DNA of 64,000 nt from an uncultured Clostridium sp. Its GTDB lineage: Bacteria; Bacillota; Clostridia; Lachnospirales; Lachnospiraceae. The notes under the pieces were generated by a model. That model had not been told where the DNA came from and made no database searches. It saw only the letters and a program-made list of their open reading frames with translations. The stretch's first letter is position 1; the number at the start of each line of letters is the position of its first letter. Location: positions 52,622-116,621 of the forward strand of contig UPYT01000008.1 in the NCBI GenBank assembly GCA_900538475.1, given 5' to 3'. Position numbers and translations under genes: made by a program. Shown here in pieces: positions 43,749-52,140 of the stretch.

Positions 43749-44162
43749 TCAAAATTTGATAATTTTATTATTTTCAGTCATAGAAGACAGCTGCAGAAAA
43801 GGTTTTCCGCGTATTGTTATGGTTGGCATTTGTTTGTGTAATTGTTTCCTGACTATGGAATGATTATAAACCAAATAAGAGGGAAAGTCATTGAACTGTA
43901 AGTTTAAAAAGAGGCTGAAATGAGGAATATCCCCGTCGATGACGAGGATATCTTCAATACTGGTGTGCAGTAATCTGCTTAGAATGATAAAATTATCAAG
44001 ACTGGGTAATGATTTTCCAGAAATCCATTTGTAAATCGCCTGAGGATTTTCGAATCCAAAAGCACCCTGAATTTCCCGGATCGTATAACCGTTCTCTAAG
44101 AGCAAGCGTTTGATCTGCTTTCCGGTTTCAGCCGGCTGAATCGATAAATACACTGGTTCCAT
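43749..44162 (-). CDS. XRE-family helix-turn-helix regulator
   Basis: A 137-residue putative DNA-binding protein. Residues 12-70 form a Cro/CI-type HTH: TGKQIKRLLLENGYTIREIQGAFGF, then PQAIYKWISGKSLPSLDN and LSRLLHTSIEDIL. The remaining 65 residues are AT-rich in codon use and without a recognised domain. A GGAGGA site precedes the ATG. An extended -10 (44207-44215) lies upstream. A 13-bp palindrome (43748-43760) covers its stop and could be its operator for the next gene. Confidence 0.8.
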   Translation of the reverse strand: MEPVYLSIQPAETGKQIKRLLLENGYTIREIQGAFGFENPQAIYKWISGKSLPSLDNFIILSRLLHTSIEDILVIDGDIPHFSLFLNLQFNDFPSYLVYNHSIVRKQLHKQMPTITIRGKPFLQLSSMTENNKIIKF

Positions 44163-44206
44163 AATTCATTCCTCCATGATTCTGCTCCATCCCAAACACT
44201 TTCTTT

Positions 44207-44215
44207 ATTATATCA
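44207..44215 (-). promoter_or_regulatory. Extended -10 promoter of the XRE gene
   Basis: TGATATAAT on the minus strand. No convincing -35 was found. Confidence 0.45.
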
Positions 44216-44237
44216 TGATAGAATGGTAAAAACCAGA

Positions 44238-45293
44238 TTATTCTTTTTCCCTCAGAGTTACTGCGTTGCGGGCGCTTCGCCGTCGTTCGTCTTCCAGTGC
44301 GGCATAATGTTTTTTTGTTGTGTTTACATCTGCATGGCCCAGCACATCAGCAACCAGATAAATGTCGCCGGTTTCCCGATAAAGATTGGTGCCATAGGTG
44401 CTGCGCAGCTTATGTGGCGTAATTTTTTTTAACGGGGCCACAAGCTGCGCATATTTTTTAACCAGATTTTCGACACTGCGTACAGAGAGCCGTTTTCTTT
44501 GAAGAGAGAGAAAGAGCGCCTGTTCATGTCCGGGGAAGGCTTCAATTTCATGCCTTTCCTCCAGATAATCAAGAAGAGCATCCTCCACCTCTGCGCCAAA
44601 ATAAATGGTAACTTCTTTTCCTCCTTTTCTGTGAATGTGGATACCTCCATTTTTAAAATCAAGATCATCCAGATCCAGTCCTACGCATTCGGATACACGC
44701 AAGCCCGTGCCGAGCAGTAGAGTGAGAAGAGCAAGGTCGCGGATACGAGTTCGATTGTGGAATGCTTTTTGCTTTTCAGTCAGCTGCTCGCCCTGTTCTA
44801 CCTCATCCAGGAGAAGAGCGACTTCGTCAATATCAAGTCGAATAATTTCCTTTTCGTGAAGCTTTGGAAGCTGAATTAGAGCAGCGGGATTTGTTGTAAG
44901 CTTTTCACATCGGAAGAAGTAGTTGTAAAAGCTTTTCAGGGAAGAAATTTTTCGCATAATTCCCCGTTCTTTATTGGTAATTTCTTGGTGGTTATCATTA
45001 AAACGATACTTTAGATATTCCATGTATTCTTCCAAATCAGATACGGTTATCTGATCTAAATATTCCAGTCGAATATCTTTACGATCCATTTTAGAAAAAA
45101 AAGGATTTTCCCTCCGCAAAAAATCAAAAAATACGGTTAAATCATAAGCATAGGCAATGCGGGTTCTGGAAGAAGTGCGTGGTTCAATTCCACGGAAATA
45201 ATCAACACAGAAAGGTGGAAGTTCTTTTATAATTTCCCGAAGTTTTTTAACATTTTCAATGTCCTTTTGTTCATGATATGGAAGACTTTTCAT
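44238..45293 (-). CDS. Xer-type tyrosine recombinase
   Basis: A 351-residue site-specific recombinase. An N-terminal SAM-like DNA-binding domain covers residues 20-135 (RIAYAYDLTVFFDFLRR). The catalytic domain has Arg in GTGLRVSECVGL, Lys in HRKGGKE, HKLRSTY (HxxR), His in LGHADVNTT and nucleophile Tyr in KKHYA. Slightly longer than XerC/D (about 300). No phage or conjugation genes are nearby, so a chromosomal role (dimer resolution) or a domesticated integrase are both open. A weak TATAAT lies upstream. Confidence 0.87.
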   Translation of the reverse strand: MKSLPYHEQKDIENVKKLREIIKELPPFCVDYFRGIEPRTSSRTRIAYAYDLTVFFDFLRRENPFFSKMDRKDIRLEYLDQITVSDLEEYMEYLKYRFNDNHQEITNKERGIMRKISSLKSFYNYFFRCEKLTTNPAALIQLPKLHEKEIIRLDIDEVALLLDEVEQGEQLTEKQKAFHNRTRIRDLALLTLLLGTGLRVSECVGLDLDDLDFKNGGIHIHRKGGKEVTIYFGAEVEDALLDYLEERHEIEAFPGHEQALFLSLQRKRLSVRSVENLVKKYAQLVAPLKKITPHKLRSTYGTNLYRETGDIYLVADVLGHADVNTTKKHYAALEDERRRSARNAVTLREKE

Positions 45294-45428
45294 AATTAGA
45301 AACCTCTTTTTATGTTTTTAAGTTCAGTAATCCTACGGTTCAATCCCTGACAGATACCTTCGTATATTATAGGGTATACCAAGGATTGTTGATGAAGTTT
45401 TCGTCTATGGGACGGGAAGAGAAGAGGA

Positions 45429-46154
45429 TTAGGGGCATATATCAGGCCATCCCTCTAAGTGTCCGTTCATAACAGCAGAAAAGAGCCGGTCTTTGACTCC
45501 TGGATTTTCTCTATCAAGAGTACGAATGAGATTCTTTACATATTCCCGTCGGGTATGTCCATCCATGGGACAAGGATTTTTACATACAGGAAGCTGGTAA
45601 CGATTGCGAAAACCCTTAACATCAGCTTCCGATACATACAGCATGGGGCGGATTACTGTAAGTCCAGTTCGATCCAGGTGTGTATAGGGAGAAAAAGCAT
45701 GGAACCGTCCTTCATAAATCAGCGACATTAGGGCTGTTTCTATCAGATCATCCCGATGATGGGCATAAGCGATTTTATTGCAGCCAAGCTCCAGTGCTTT
45801 TTGGTTTAATGCACCTTTTCTCATTTTTGCACAGAGGGAACAGGGATTGGATTCTTTTCGGATATCAAACAATACGGTACCAATATCTGTTGAAATAACA
45901 TGATAGGGAATATCAAGGGAATGGCATAAAGCTTTTATAGGCTCTAAATCCAGATTTCCAAGTCCCAAATCCACAGTAATTGCAGAAAGGGAAAAATGTT
46001 TTGGATAAAACCGCTGAAGGCTGTGAAGCCCACAGAGAAGGGTTAAACTGTCTTTGCCGCCGGAAATTCCGACGGCAATGTGATCATCGTGATCAATCAT
46101 TTGATAATTGTCAGCAGCCTGACGGAGCAGACTGAGAAGTCGCTGCATTTTCAT
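45429..46154 (-). CDS. TtcA-family tRNA thiolation ATPase
   Basis: A 241-residue PP-loop ATP pyrophosphatase. SGGKDSLTLL near residue 31 is the PP-loop. NPCSLCAKMRKGAL supplies a CxxC, and CKNPCPMDG supplies further Cys in the family position for an iron-sulfur cluster. HHRDDLIET is the second ATP motif. The TtcA group makes 2-thiocytidine at tRNA position 32; related proteins act on other positions, so substrate is inferred. AAAGGACC lies 12 nt before the ATG. The next gene on the strand is the recombinase, 135 bp away. Confidence 0.87.
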   Translation of the reverse strand: MKMQRLLSLLRQAADNYQMIDHDDHIAVGISGGKDSLTLLCGLHSLQRFYPKHFSLSAITVDLGLGNLDLEPIKALCHSLDIPYHVISTDIGTVLFDIRKESNPCSLCAKMRKGALNQKALELGCNKIAYAHHRDDLIETALMSLIYEGRFHAFSPYTHLDRTGLTVIRPMLYVSEADVKGFRNRYQLPVCKNPCPMDGHTRREYVKNLIRTLDRENPGVKDRLFSAVMNGHLEGWPDICP

Positions 46155-46410
46155 AAGAGCAGTGAGGTCCTTTCTAAAAGAGTACTAAATGAATTTAGAT
46201 AAAACAAATTGAAATTTACAGAAAACTATTAAAAGGTGGGAAAGCTTAAAAAACCAGAATAACTGGTTAATGGGCAGTTGGTGTGCTAACTATTCGTTAA
46301 ACTAGACTTTCGCGAATAGTTGGAAATCACTGTTCTTTTCACAAATTTGCCCACACATCGTTTTCTTGGTATATTTTCCTTTTAATTTAATAATTCCTAA
46401 TTTTCTGCTT
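46155..46410. other. AT-rich intergenic region with inverted repeats
   Basis: No gene seen. AACTATTCG (46288-46296) and CGAATAGTT (46313-46321) form a perfect 9-bp repeat with a 16-nt loop and no T run. The LCP terminator is at 46247-46268. A weak ttcA-like promoter (TTGTTT, 17 bp, TACTCT on minus) is possible. Confidence 0.5.
46247..46268 (-). terminator. Terminator of the LCP gene
   Basis: On minus: AACCAG, loop TTATT, CTGGTT, then T run. Short stem but typical layout. Confidence 0.7.
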
Positions 46411-48150
46411 CTACACTCCTGGTCCCTGTTCTGGTGCTTCCTCTTTGGACTGTCCAGGAGCTTCTAAAGATGCATTTGATTCCCGGTGACTGTTATTTCC
46501 GGAATTTTGAACGCCAGGCCCATTTTCTTCTGTATTTCCATTTCCAGTATTTTCTGAAGGTGCCTCAATAACTCGATCCGGATCCCTGGTTTCTTCTGAA
46601 TTATTATGATTTCTGTCAGATTCTTCCGTTTCAGATTCAGAACCGGATCCTTCTTCATTATTTTCATAGGATTCTATGGGTTGTATAGTTTCTTCTGTTT
46701 CTGAGGTGCTTTCTTCTGTATTTTCAACAGATGATTCACTCTCTGTTTCTGCTGGTTGGGTCTCCTGGGCTGTAGGTTTTGGACTTTCGCTAGTGTTTTG
46801 CTGGCTGCTTCCTGCCTGTGTCTGTCCGCCGCCATTATTTCCTTCAGCTCCCACATTTTTTCCGGACTCTATATCTTTTCCCGGCTCTCCAAGACCGCTT
46901 ACCTCAATAATGTGGGTGCTGATGGATTTTAAGCTCTCTGATGGAACATAGTTCTCTGTATTATACAGGAAGCTGTGAAGCTGAATGACGTTGCTTTCCA
47001 GTGTTGTTGGAACTACACAGGCTTTTTTTCCGATTTTGATTTCCTGATGGGAAAATGGAAATCCGGAGGTCTGGCTGATATAATATTTTTTAGCATTTTT
47101 CGCCATTCCGGCCAGATTATCAACACCGATGCTGGTTTTTGTCTGTGGATATACGGTTCCAATCAGGGTTTTCAGTGTTTTCAGGTCGGAGTTTTTGGCT
47201 TTTTCCATAGCCTGTCCAAGTACCTTTCTCTGCCGTTCTGTACGGTTAAAATCGGTATCCATTAAACGAAGTCTTGCATAGGCAACAGCCTGGACTCCAT
47301 CTAAGTGATTCATACCGCTGTGTTCCAGCTGGTAGGATCCTACGCCGGTGGAATTTACAGTTTCTGTAATAAAGGAATTGATATAGGCAAATTCTTTATC
47401 AGTGATATCAATATCAACGCCTCCAAGCACATTGATTGCGTCTACAACGGCTTTCCAGTTAAAGGTTGCGTAGTCGTCAATCTGAAGGTCAAGATTGTCT
47501 TCCAGCGCCTTTATAGCCTGTTCAGGGCCACCCAGGAAATAAGCTTCATTGATTTTATCAAAGTCTTCTTTTTGATCAATGCGCAGATATGTATCACGGA
47601 AAACAGAAAGCAGGCGAATTTCTCCGGTTTTCCGGTGGATGCTGCAAAGCATTTCTACATCAGATAAAGCGCCTTTTCCAGTATTTCCGTCACGGGAATC
47701 GACCCCAAATACGGCAATGGTCCAGTATCCGTCATCCCGGAACCAGTGAAAAGCCCAGACACCTGCTATTACAGCGGCAGCCAAACAGAAGATTTTTAAA
47801 AAGCCTGTTTTTCGCCGTTTTTTTCGGGTATGACTGCCTGGACGATGGGAAGACGTCTGACGGTGTCTCTGTTCAGCAGGGGACGGAGAAGCCTGGCGGC
47901 CTCTTCTCTTCTGCCCTGCCCGGGAGGAATCTCCTGAATATTTAACACCAGTTTCGGTGATGGTTCTCCCAGAATTTTGAGCTCTGTCCCGGCTGGAATT
48001 GGGAAGAAAAACGATGGTATCATCCCAACCCTGGCTGTTTGACTGAGGTATATCTTTTCGGTCTGTCGAATTTCGACTGCTGGCACGTTTCTGATTGCGG
48101 ACCCGCATCCGGTCCAGTTCATCTTCATATGGATTGTCATCGTAACGCAT
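46411..48150 (-). CDS. LytR-CpsA-Psr (LCP) family protein
   Basis: A 579-residue membrane protein. Residues 1-115 are a basic, disordered cytoplasmic part. The transmembrane helix is at about 117-135. The LCP domain begins YWTIAVFGVDSRDG and includes LLSVFRDTYLRID with the phosphate-binding Arg, INEAYFLGG and YARLRLMDTDFNRTERQRKVL. LCP enzymes attach anionic polymers to peptidoglycan. About 150 C-terminal residues are Glu/Ser/Asn/Gly-rich low complexity. In related Firmicutes an LCP gene lies near nadD-yqeK-rsfS, as here. Confidence 0.9.
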   Translation of the reverse strand: MRYDDNPYEDELDRMRVRNQKRASSRNSTDRKDIPQSNSQGWDDTIVFLPNSSRDRAQNSGRTITETGVKYSGDSSRAGQKRRGRQASPSPAEQRHRQTSSHRPGSHTRKKRRKTGFLKIFCLAAAVIAGVWAFHWFRDDGYWTIAVFGVDSRDGNTGKGALSDVEMLCSIHRKTGEIRLLSVFRDTYLRIDQKEDFDKINEAYFLGGPEQAIKALEDNLDLQIDDYATFNWKAVVDAINVLGGVDIDITDKEFAYINSFITETVNSTGVGSYQLEHSGMNHLDGVQAVAYARLRLMDTDFNRTERQRKVLGQAMEKAKNSDLKTLKTLIGTVYPQTKTSIGVDNLAGMAKNAKKYYISQTSGFPFSHQEIKIGKKACVVPTTLESNVIQLHSFLYNTENYVPSESLKSISTHIIEVSGLGEPGKDIESGKNVGAEGNNGGGQTQAGSSQQNTSESPKPTAQETQPAETESESSVENTEESTSETEETIQPIESYENNEEGSGSESETEESDRNHNNSEETRDPDRVIEAPSENTGNGNTEENGPGVQNSGNNSHRESNASLEAPGQSKEEAPEQGPGV

Positions 48151-48202
48151 GATTATTGGATTCCTTTCTTATGATATCTGCTGTCATATAGTTTTACAGA
48201 GG

Positions 48203-49951
48203 TTACTCAATGAGTCTGCGGTAATAGGGCCAGTTTGCATCGCGGACAGACACGCATACGTTGTTTACAGGTCCGCTGCTTTCATGGATACATTGAATTT
48301 TTCCATCTGCTGTCCATCTCAGGAACATAATAACATGGGCATCGGTTCCTGTATGAAGAACAATGTCTCCTGGCTGCAGTTCGCTGCGGCTGATGGGGGT
48401 TCCACAGGCTGCAAGTCCTGCAGTGCTTTCATAGGGAAGCCGGTTTCCCGTCACAGACCAGTAGACCCAGTTGATCCATCCGGAACAGTCAAGTCCCTTT
48501 AAAATTCTTCCTTTATAGTCTGGAGAAATGATAGTGCCAAAGCCATTTGGCTCGTAGTCAGGACCAGAAGCTTTTCCTCCCCAATAGTAGGGAACCTTTC
48601 CCACAGACTGAAGGGCAAACTCAATCAAATCTCTCCTCGTCTGTGAAAGTGTGAGTGGAAGCTCTGCCATATAGGCCTGTATTTCGGAAGATGTCAGAGG
48701 GACTCCTGTAGAAATTCCGGAAACAGTCAATCCATACTTCTCAAACCAGTCCTGCTGGCTTAGAGCTATGGCTGCAGCTTTATTTGTATCGGTCCAGCCC
48801 TTCCAGCCAGAGGAATCTTCTCCAAGAGAATCAGCCAAGGCATTGGTCTCCTGAAAGGAATCAATGGAAAACAGGCTGTTTTGTTCGCTAAGTCCATGAA
48901 TTTTCATATGAATAATCAAATCTACATGTCCTGGACAGACGGTGAGCTCTGAATTTTCCTGATCTGTTTCCTTTTGAAGAGAGCTTATTTCGTAGACAGA
49001 GGCATTAGATGGGCTAGCCTCCTCCATGAAAGAAAAGGAATTAGATGCAGTTGCAGCAGATTTCTGTGCTGCCCGGAATTTTCCCACCTCAATGACTGCG
49101 GAGCTTGGGGTGCCTGTCTCAAATGCGGTATTTTCTTCAGAGCTGGATGATGCTTCTGATGCGTCGATCCCTTCCTCTTCCATGGCTTCGGTTCTTAACT
49201 GTTCTAGTTCCCTCTTTTGATCGTCTTCACTTATGCAGCCGGAACAGTAATAAATATCACTGATGTTTAGCTGATAGGAATGAGATGCCTCCCACAGCTG
49301 ACGGGCATAGGAAAGGAAAAGGGAAACATTATCTGCTCCATAATAATAGGTGTAGACGTTTGCCATAGACATAATTTCAAGAACATTCGAATAAGGGGAA
49401 ATGGAACGACCATCCCCGTCTGTAACTGTCATGCGGATATCTTTAAAACTGTTTATGGTCCAGGTAGAGGGATCCTCCGGATTGTGGTGTTCGTCGTTAG
49501 GATTGTATTTTCCTATAACAGTTTCTCTGGGGAGCCACAGCTGGGCTGCCATATTTTCCGGAGAAATATCTGAACAGCCATAGATAGAACTGCTCCACTC
49601 CTGGTCCTGTGTCATCAGTTCCTGGAAAACTTCTCCGGCCAGGCTCTGGGATGGATCTTCTGTATTAGCTCCTTCTGAAAAAAAATGAGCCAGATTCAGC
49701 TGTGTGATATCAGGCTGCCAGCCATCCTCCACAGCTTCAGAGGATGGCTGTTCTGGAATTGTTTCGGGGACTGGCGGAAGGATAATGGTATCCTCTTCCA
49801 CTGTTTTTACGGGAATATCAGCTGGCTGTACCTGGAAAAGTCGGGAAGCTGCAACAGGCCCTACGCTGATAAGGAGCATAAGAACAGCTGAAATCCATTG
49901 GCTGCGGTGTTTTCTCAGGATGCCGCAGCATCGTTTTATCAGGTTATTCAT
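48203..49951 (-). CDS. C40 NlpC/P60 peptidase with long N-terminal region
   Basis: A 582-residue exported peptidoglycan hydrolase. A signal or anchor helix is at about residues 16-35. A large unclassified region follows, with two short low-complexity stretches (Ser/Glu near 265-285). The C-terminal NlpC/P60 domain has YYWGGK, the catalytic Cys in LDCSGWINWVYW (about residue 493), His in DAHVIMFL and a polar third residue in IHESSG. These hydrolyse D-Glu-to-meso-DAP or related stem-peptide bonds. It has its own promoter and lies 52 bp upstream of the LCP gene. Confidence 0.88.
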   Translation of the reverse strand: MNNLIKRCCGILRKHRSQWISAVLMLLISVGPVAASRLFQVQPADIPVKTVEEDTIILPPVPETIPEQPSSEAVEDGWQPDITQLNLAHFFSEGANTEDPSQSLAGEVFQELMTQDQEWSSSIYGCSDISPENMAAQLWLPRETVIGKYNPNDEHHNPEDPSTWTINSFKDIRMTVTDGDGRSISPYSNVLEIMSMANVYTYYYGADNVSLFLSYARQLWEASHSYQLNISDIYYCSGCISEDDQKRELEQLRTEAMEEEGIDASEASSSSEENTAFETGTPSSAVIEVGKFRAAQKSAATASNSFSFMEEASPSNASVYEISSLQKETDQENSELTVCPGHVDLIIHMKIHGLSEQNSLFSIDSFQETNALADSLGEDSSGWKGWTDTNKAAAIALSQQDWFEKYGLTVSGISTGVPLTSSEIQAYMAELPLTLSQTRRDLIEFALQSVGKVPYYWGGKASGPDYEPNGFGTIISPDYKGRILKGLDCSGWINWVYWSVTGNRLPYESTAGLAACGTPISRSELQPGDIVLHTGTDAHVIMFLRWTADGKIQCIHESSGPVNNVCVSVRDANWPYYRRLIE

Positions 49952-49995
49952 GAAAAAATAACTTCCTTTGTCTATATATGTAGTATATCTATATC

Positions 49996-50024
49996 AATAT
50001 AGGGCAAAATTACTATTTTACCAA
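49996..50024 (-). promoter_or_regulatory. Promoter of the NlpC/P60 gene
   Basis: On minus: TTGGTA (50024-50019), 17 bp, TATATT (50001-49996). Confidence 0.65.
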
Positions 50025-50095
50025 TATTTTATTTTAGCACAGATGAAATAGGAATAACAGAAAGAAATATTTAAAAATTGATTAAAAAGAAAGAC

Positions 50096-50133
50096 AGAAT
50101 AAATGCCGCAGATGAGCTCTCCTCTCTGCGGCA
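50096..50133 (-). terminator. Terminator of the obgE-to-rsfS group
   Basis: TGCCGCAGA and TCTGCGGCA (50104-50112 and 50125-50133), 12-nt loop, followed on minus by TTTATTCT. Confidence 0.8.
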
Positions 50134-50144
50134 CATAAACCAAA

Positions 50145-50171
50145 AGTTTACATAAATAAAATATGTAAACT
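50145..50171. repeat. Perfect 10-bp inverted repeat resembling Xer half-sites
   Basis: AGTTTACATA (50145-50154) and TATGTAAACT (50162-50171) with a 7-nt centre. Reading AGTTTACATAA as complement gives TTATGTAAACT, identical to the XerD half of Bacillus dif as I remember it. It could instead be a first, AT-rich terminator stem after rsfS. Confidence 0.5.
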
Positions 50172-50189
50172 AAAATGCAAAACTGAAAA

Positions 50190-50546
50190 TTATGCAGGAA
50201 AGTCTTCCTTACTCATAATTTTTCCATCCCGCCAGATTCTTTCCAGATCATAGAAGAGGCGATCCTCTCTGCAGAATGCATGGACAATAATATCGCCATA
50301 ATCCATTAAAATCCAGTTTCCGCTCTGGTAACCCTCAACCTGACGGCAGACATAGCCTGCCTTGCCAAGGGTCTCTTCAACATTATCGGCCATGGCCTGT
50401 ACCTGATTGGTATTGGAACCGCTGGCAATGAGAAAATAATCTGCCAGTACAGATACTTCCCGAATATCTATAATCTGAATATCTTCACCCTTTTTGTCCT
50501 CCAGGGCATTGACTGCAAGCTTTACCATTTCTTTGGAATTGTCCAT
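50190..50546 (-). CDS. rsfS: Ribosome silencing factor RsfS
   Basis: A 118-residue protein that binds L14 on the 50S subunit and blocks subunit joining during starvation. The motifs are LEDKKGEDIQIIDIREVSVLADYF, then IASGSNTNQVQAMADNVEE and WILMDYGDIIVHAF. The start at 50546 (MDNSKEMV) lies behind AAAGGAGAG and 4 nt after the yqeK stop. It is last in the obgE-yhbY-nadD-yqeK-rsfS group, ending before a terminator. Confidence 0.95.
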   Translation of the reverse strand: MDNSKEMVKLAVNALEDKKGEDIQIIDIREVSVLADYFLIASGSNTNQVQAMADNVEETLGKAGYVCRQVEGYQSGNWILMDYGDIIVHAFCREDRLFYDLERIWRDGKIMSKEDFPA

Positions 50547-50550
50547 TGGC

Positions 50551-51168
50551 TTACTCTCCTTTCGCTTCGGCAGCACTGCATTTTTCCTGGATGAGCTTTT
50601 CAAACCAGGTAAATGTCTGAATCGTCATGGGATCGATACAGCCGCCTTTGCCTTTTAAATAATTGATTGTTCCGGCCAGAATTTCATACATGGTCTGATC
50701 CAGATCCTGAAAGGCCAGATACCGCATCCGTGCAAGGTTGGAAGCCTTATCTCTGCGCGGTTCAATATAATCTGCAATATAAAGAATCTTATCCAATATG
50801 CCCATGCCTGGCTTGCCGGTAGTGTGGCACTGGATAGCTGAAAGAATTTCTTCATCCTGAATCCCGAATTTATTGCGGGCCATCCAGGCACCATATTTTG
50901 CGTGGATAACAGCCGGAGCCTTTAATTCAGATTCAGTCAGAGACAGTCCATGTTTCTGACAGCGGGCAATTAGCTCATTGTCTGTATAGCGTTTGGCACA
51001 GTCATGAAGAAGACCGGCTAACTCTGCCTTTTCTAAACTGAATCCATACCGCATGGCAAGAGCAATACAGGTATAGGATACACTGACAGAATGTTCATAC
51101 CGCATGGTATCCAGCTTTGATTTTAACTGCTTACGAAATGTTACAATCTGTTCATTTATGGTTATCAT
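50551..51168 (-). CDS. yqeK: HD-domain diadenosine tetraphosphatase YqeK
   Basis: A 205-residue HD-superfamily hydrolase that in Firmicutes cleaves Ap4A symmetrically to ADP. RYEHSVSVSYTCIALA, LLHDCAKRY, VIHAKYGAWMA and the YIADYIEPRRD motif are the metal and substrate residues. It lies between nadD and rsfS as in Bacillus. The stop is 4 nt before rsfS. Confidence 0.93.
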   Translation of the reverse strand: MITINEQIVTFRKQLKSKLDTMRYEHSVSVSYTCIALAMRYGFSLEKAELAGLLHDCAKRYTDNELIARCQKHGLSLTESELKAPAVIHAKYGAWMARNKFGIQDEEILSAIQCHTTGKPGMGILDKILYIADYIEPRRDKASNLARMRYLAFQDLDQTMYEILAGTINYLKGKGGCIDPMTIQTFTWFEKLIQEKCSAAEAKGE

Positions 51169-51189
51169 AAAAGCTCACTCCTGTTTCAG

Positions 51190-51798
51190 TTAATCCTGGT
51201 ACAGCTTGTGGATTTGAATATAATTTTCTACAGACCTTGGTACATAGCGGCTGATCCGGTGTCCGTGAGATTCCATTTCCCTCAGCTCATTAGAAGAAAT
51301 GTCCATCTCACGGCAGTGAAGCATCCGAATATCGGCTTTATATTTTTCTTTTAGATAAGCAATCTGCTCTTCCATATTTCGAGGAGCATCCGCATATTCA
51401 CGACCGGCAGCCAGCAGAATTGTCTGACTCATAACCTGCTCTGGATGAAACCAGTTCTCAATTTCATAAAGAGAATCGGCCCCTACGATAAAATAGAACC
51501 GATGTTCCGGATAATGAAGGTGCAGAAGCCGCAGAGTTTCCGCTGTGTAGGTGTTTCCGGCGCGCTGCACTTCAAACTCGGACAGCCGGAATTTGGGGAA
51601 ACCTTCAATGGCAAGACGGACCATTTTACAGCGCAGAGCAGCATCTGTAACGAGATGATCCTTTTTGTGTGGCGGATTGCCGGAGGGCATAAACCATACC
51701 TCGTCCAGGTGATACTCCTCATAGGCCTGACGTCCCAGCATCAGGTGACCATTGTGGATGGGATCAAAGGTTCCGCCCATGATACCAATCTCTGCCAT
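51190..51798 (-). CDS. nadD: Nicotinate-nucleotide adenylyltransferase
   Basis: A 202-residue enzyme of NAD synthesis joining NaMN and AMP. MGGTFDPIHNGHLMLG contains the nucleotidyltransferase HxGH motif. VWFMPSGNPPHKK binds substrate and DISSNELRE is the second ISSTxIR-like signature, here with SSNELR. Standard Firmicute order with yqeK downstream and yhbY upstream. Confidence 0.95.
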   Translation of the reverse strand: MAEIGIMGGTFDPIHNGHLMLGRQAYEEYHLDEVWFMPSGNPPHKKDHLVTDAALRCKMVRLAIEGFPKFRLSEFEVQRAGNTYTAETLRLLHLHYPEHRFYFIVGADSLYEIENWFHPEQVMSQTILLAAGREYADAPRNMEEQIAYLKEKYKADIRMLHCREMDISSNELREMESHGHRISRYVPRSVENYIQIHKLYQD

Positions 51799-51819
51799 GA
51801 CTGCACACTCCTTTTTTCT

Positions 51820-52116
51820 TTAGTCCGGCAGTACGATTTTCCGACGGGATTCGTCCTTGGCCGGTTTATATAATACAATTTTTTTGCCAATAACCTGTAC
51901 CACTTCCGAACGGGTCCGTTCTGCTAAAACCTGTGCGATAGACTTTCCGTCATCCAGGCAGTTTTTCAGAACAGTAATTTTGATCAGCTCCCGTGCTTCC
52001 AGAGCTTCTGCAATGGCTGCAGTCAGCTCCGGAGTTACGCTGGATTTTCCGATCTGGAAAATAGGCTCTGTGGTCATGGCAATTCCCTTGAGATAAGATC
52101 TCTGTTTGCTTGTCAT
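51820..52116 (-). CDS. yhbY: Ribosome assembly RNA-binding protein YhbY
   Basis: A 98-residue CRM-domain protein. LTSKQR-like start TSKQRSYLKGIA, then FQIGKSSVTPELTAAIAEALEARELIKI and a basic QVIGKKIVLYKP end. It binds the pre-50S subunit. It sits between obgE and nadD, which matches many Firmicutes. Confidence 0.93.
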   Translation of the reverse strand: MTSKQRSYLKGIAMTTEPIFQIGKSSVTPELTAAIAEALEARELIKITVLKNCLDDGKSIAQVLAERTRSEVVQVIGKKIVLYKPAKDESRRKIVLPD

Positions 52117-52140
52117 AACTTATCCTTACTCCTTTTTATT

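Noticed and set aside
44238..45293. Recombinase as marker of an integrated mobile element
   Set aside because: No excision, replication, conjugation or phage genes around it, no flanking tRNA or direct repeats seen, and neighbours are core genes.
46464..46667. Short minus-strand frames within the LCP tail as separate genes
   Set aside because: They are alternative frames of a low-complexity Glu/Asn/Gly-rich tail.
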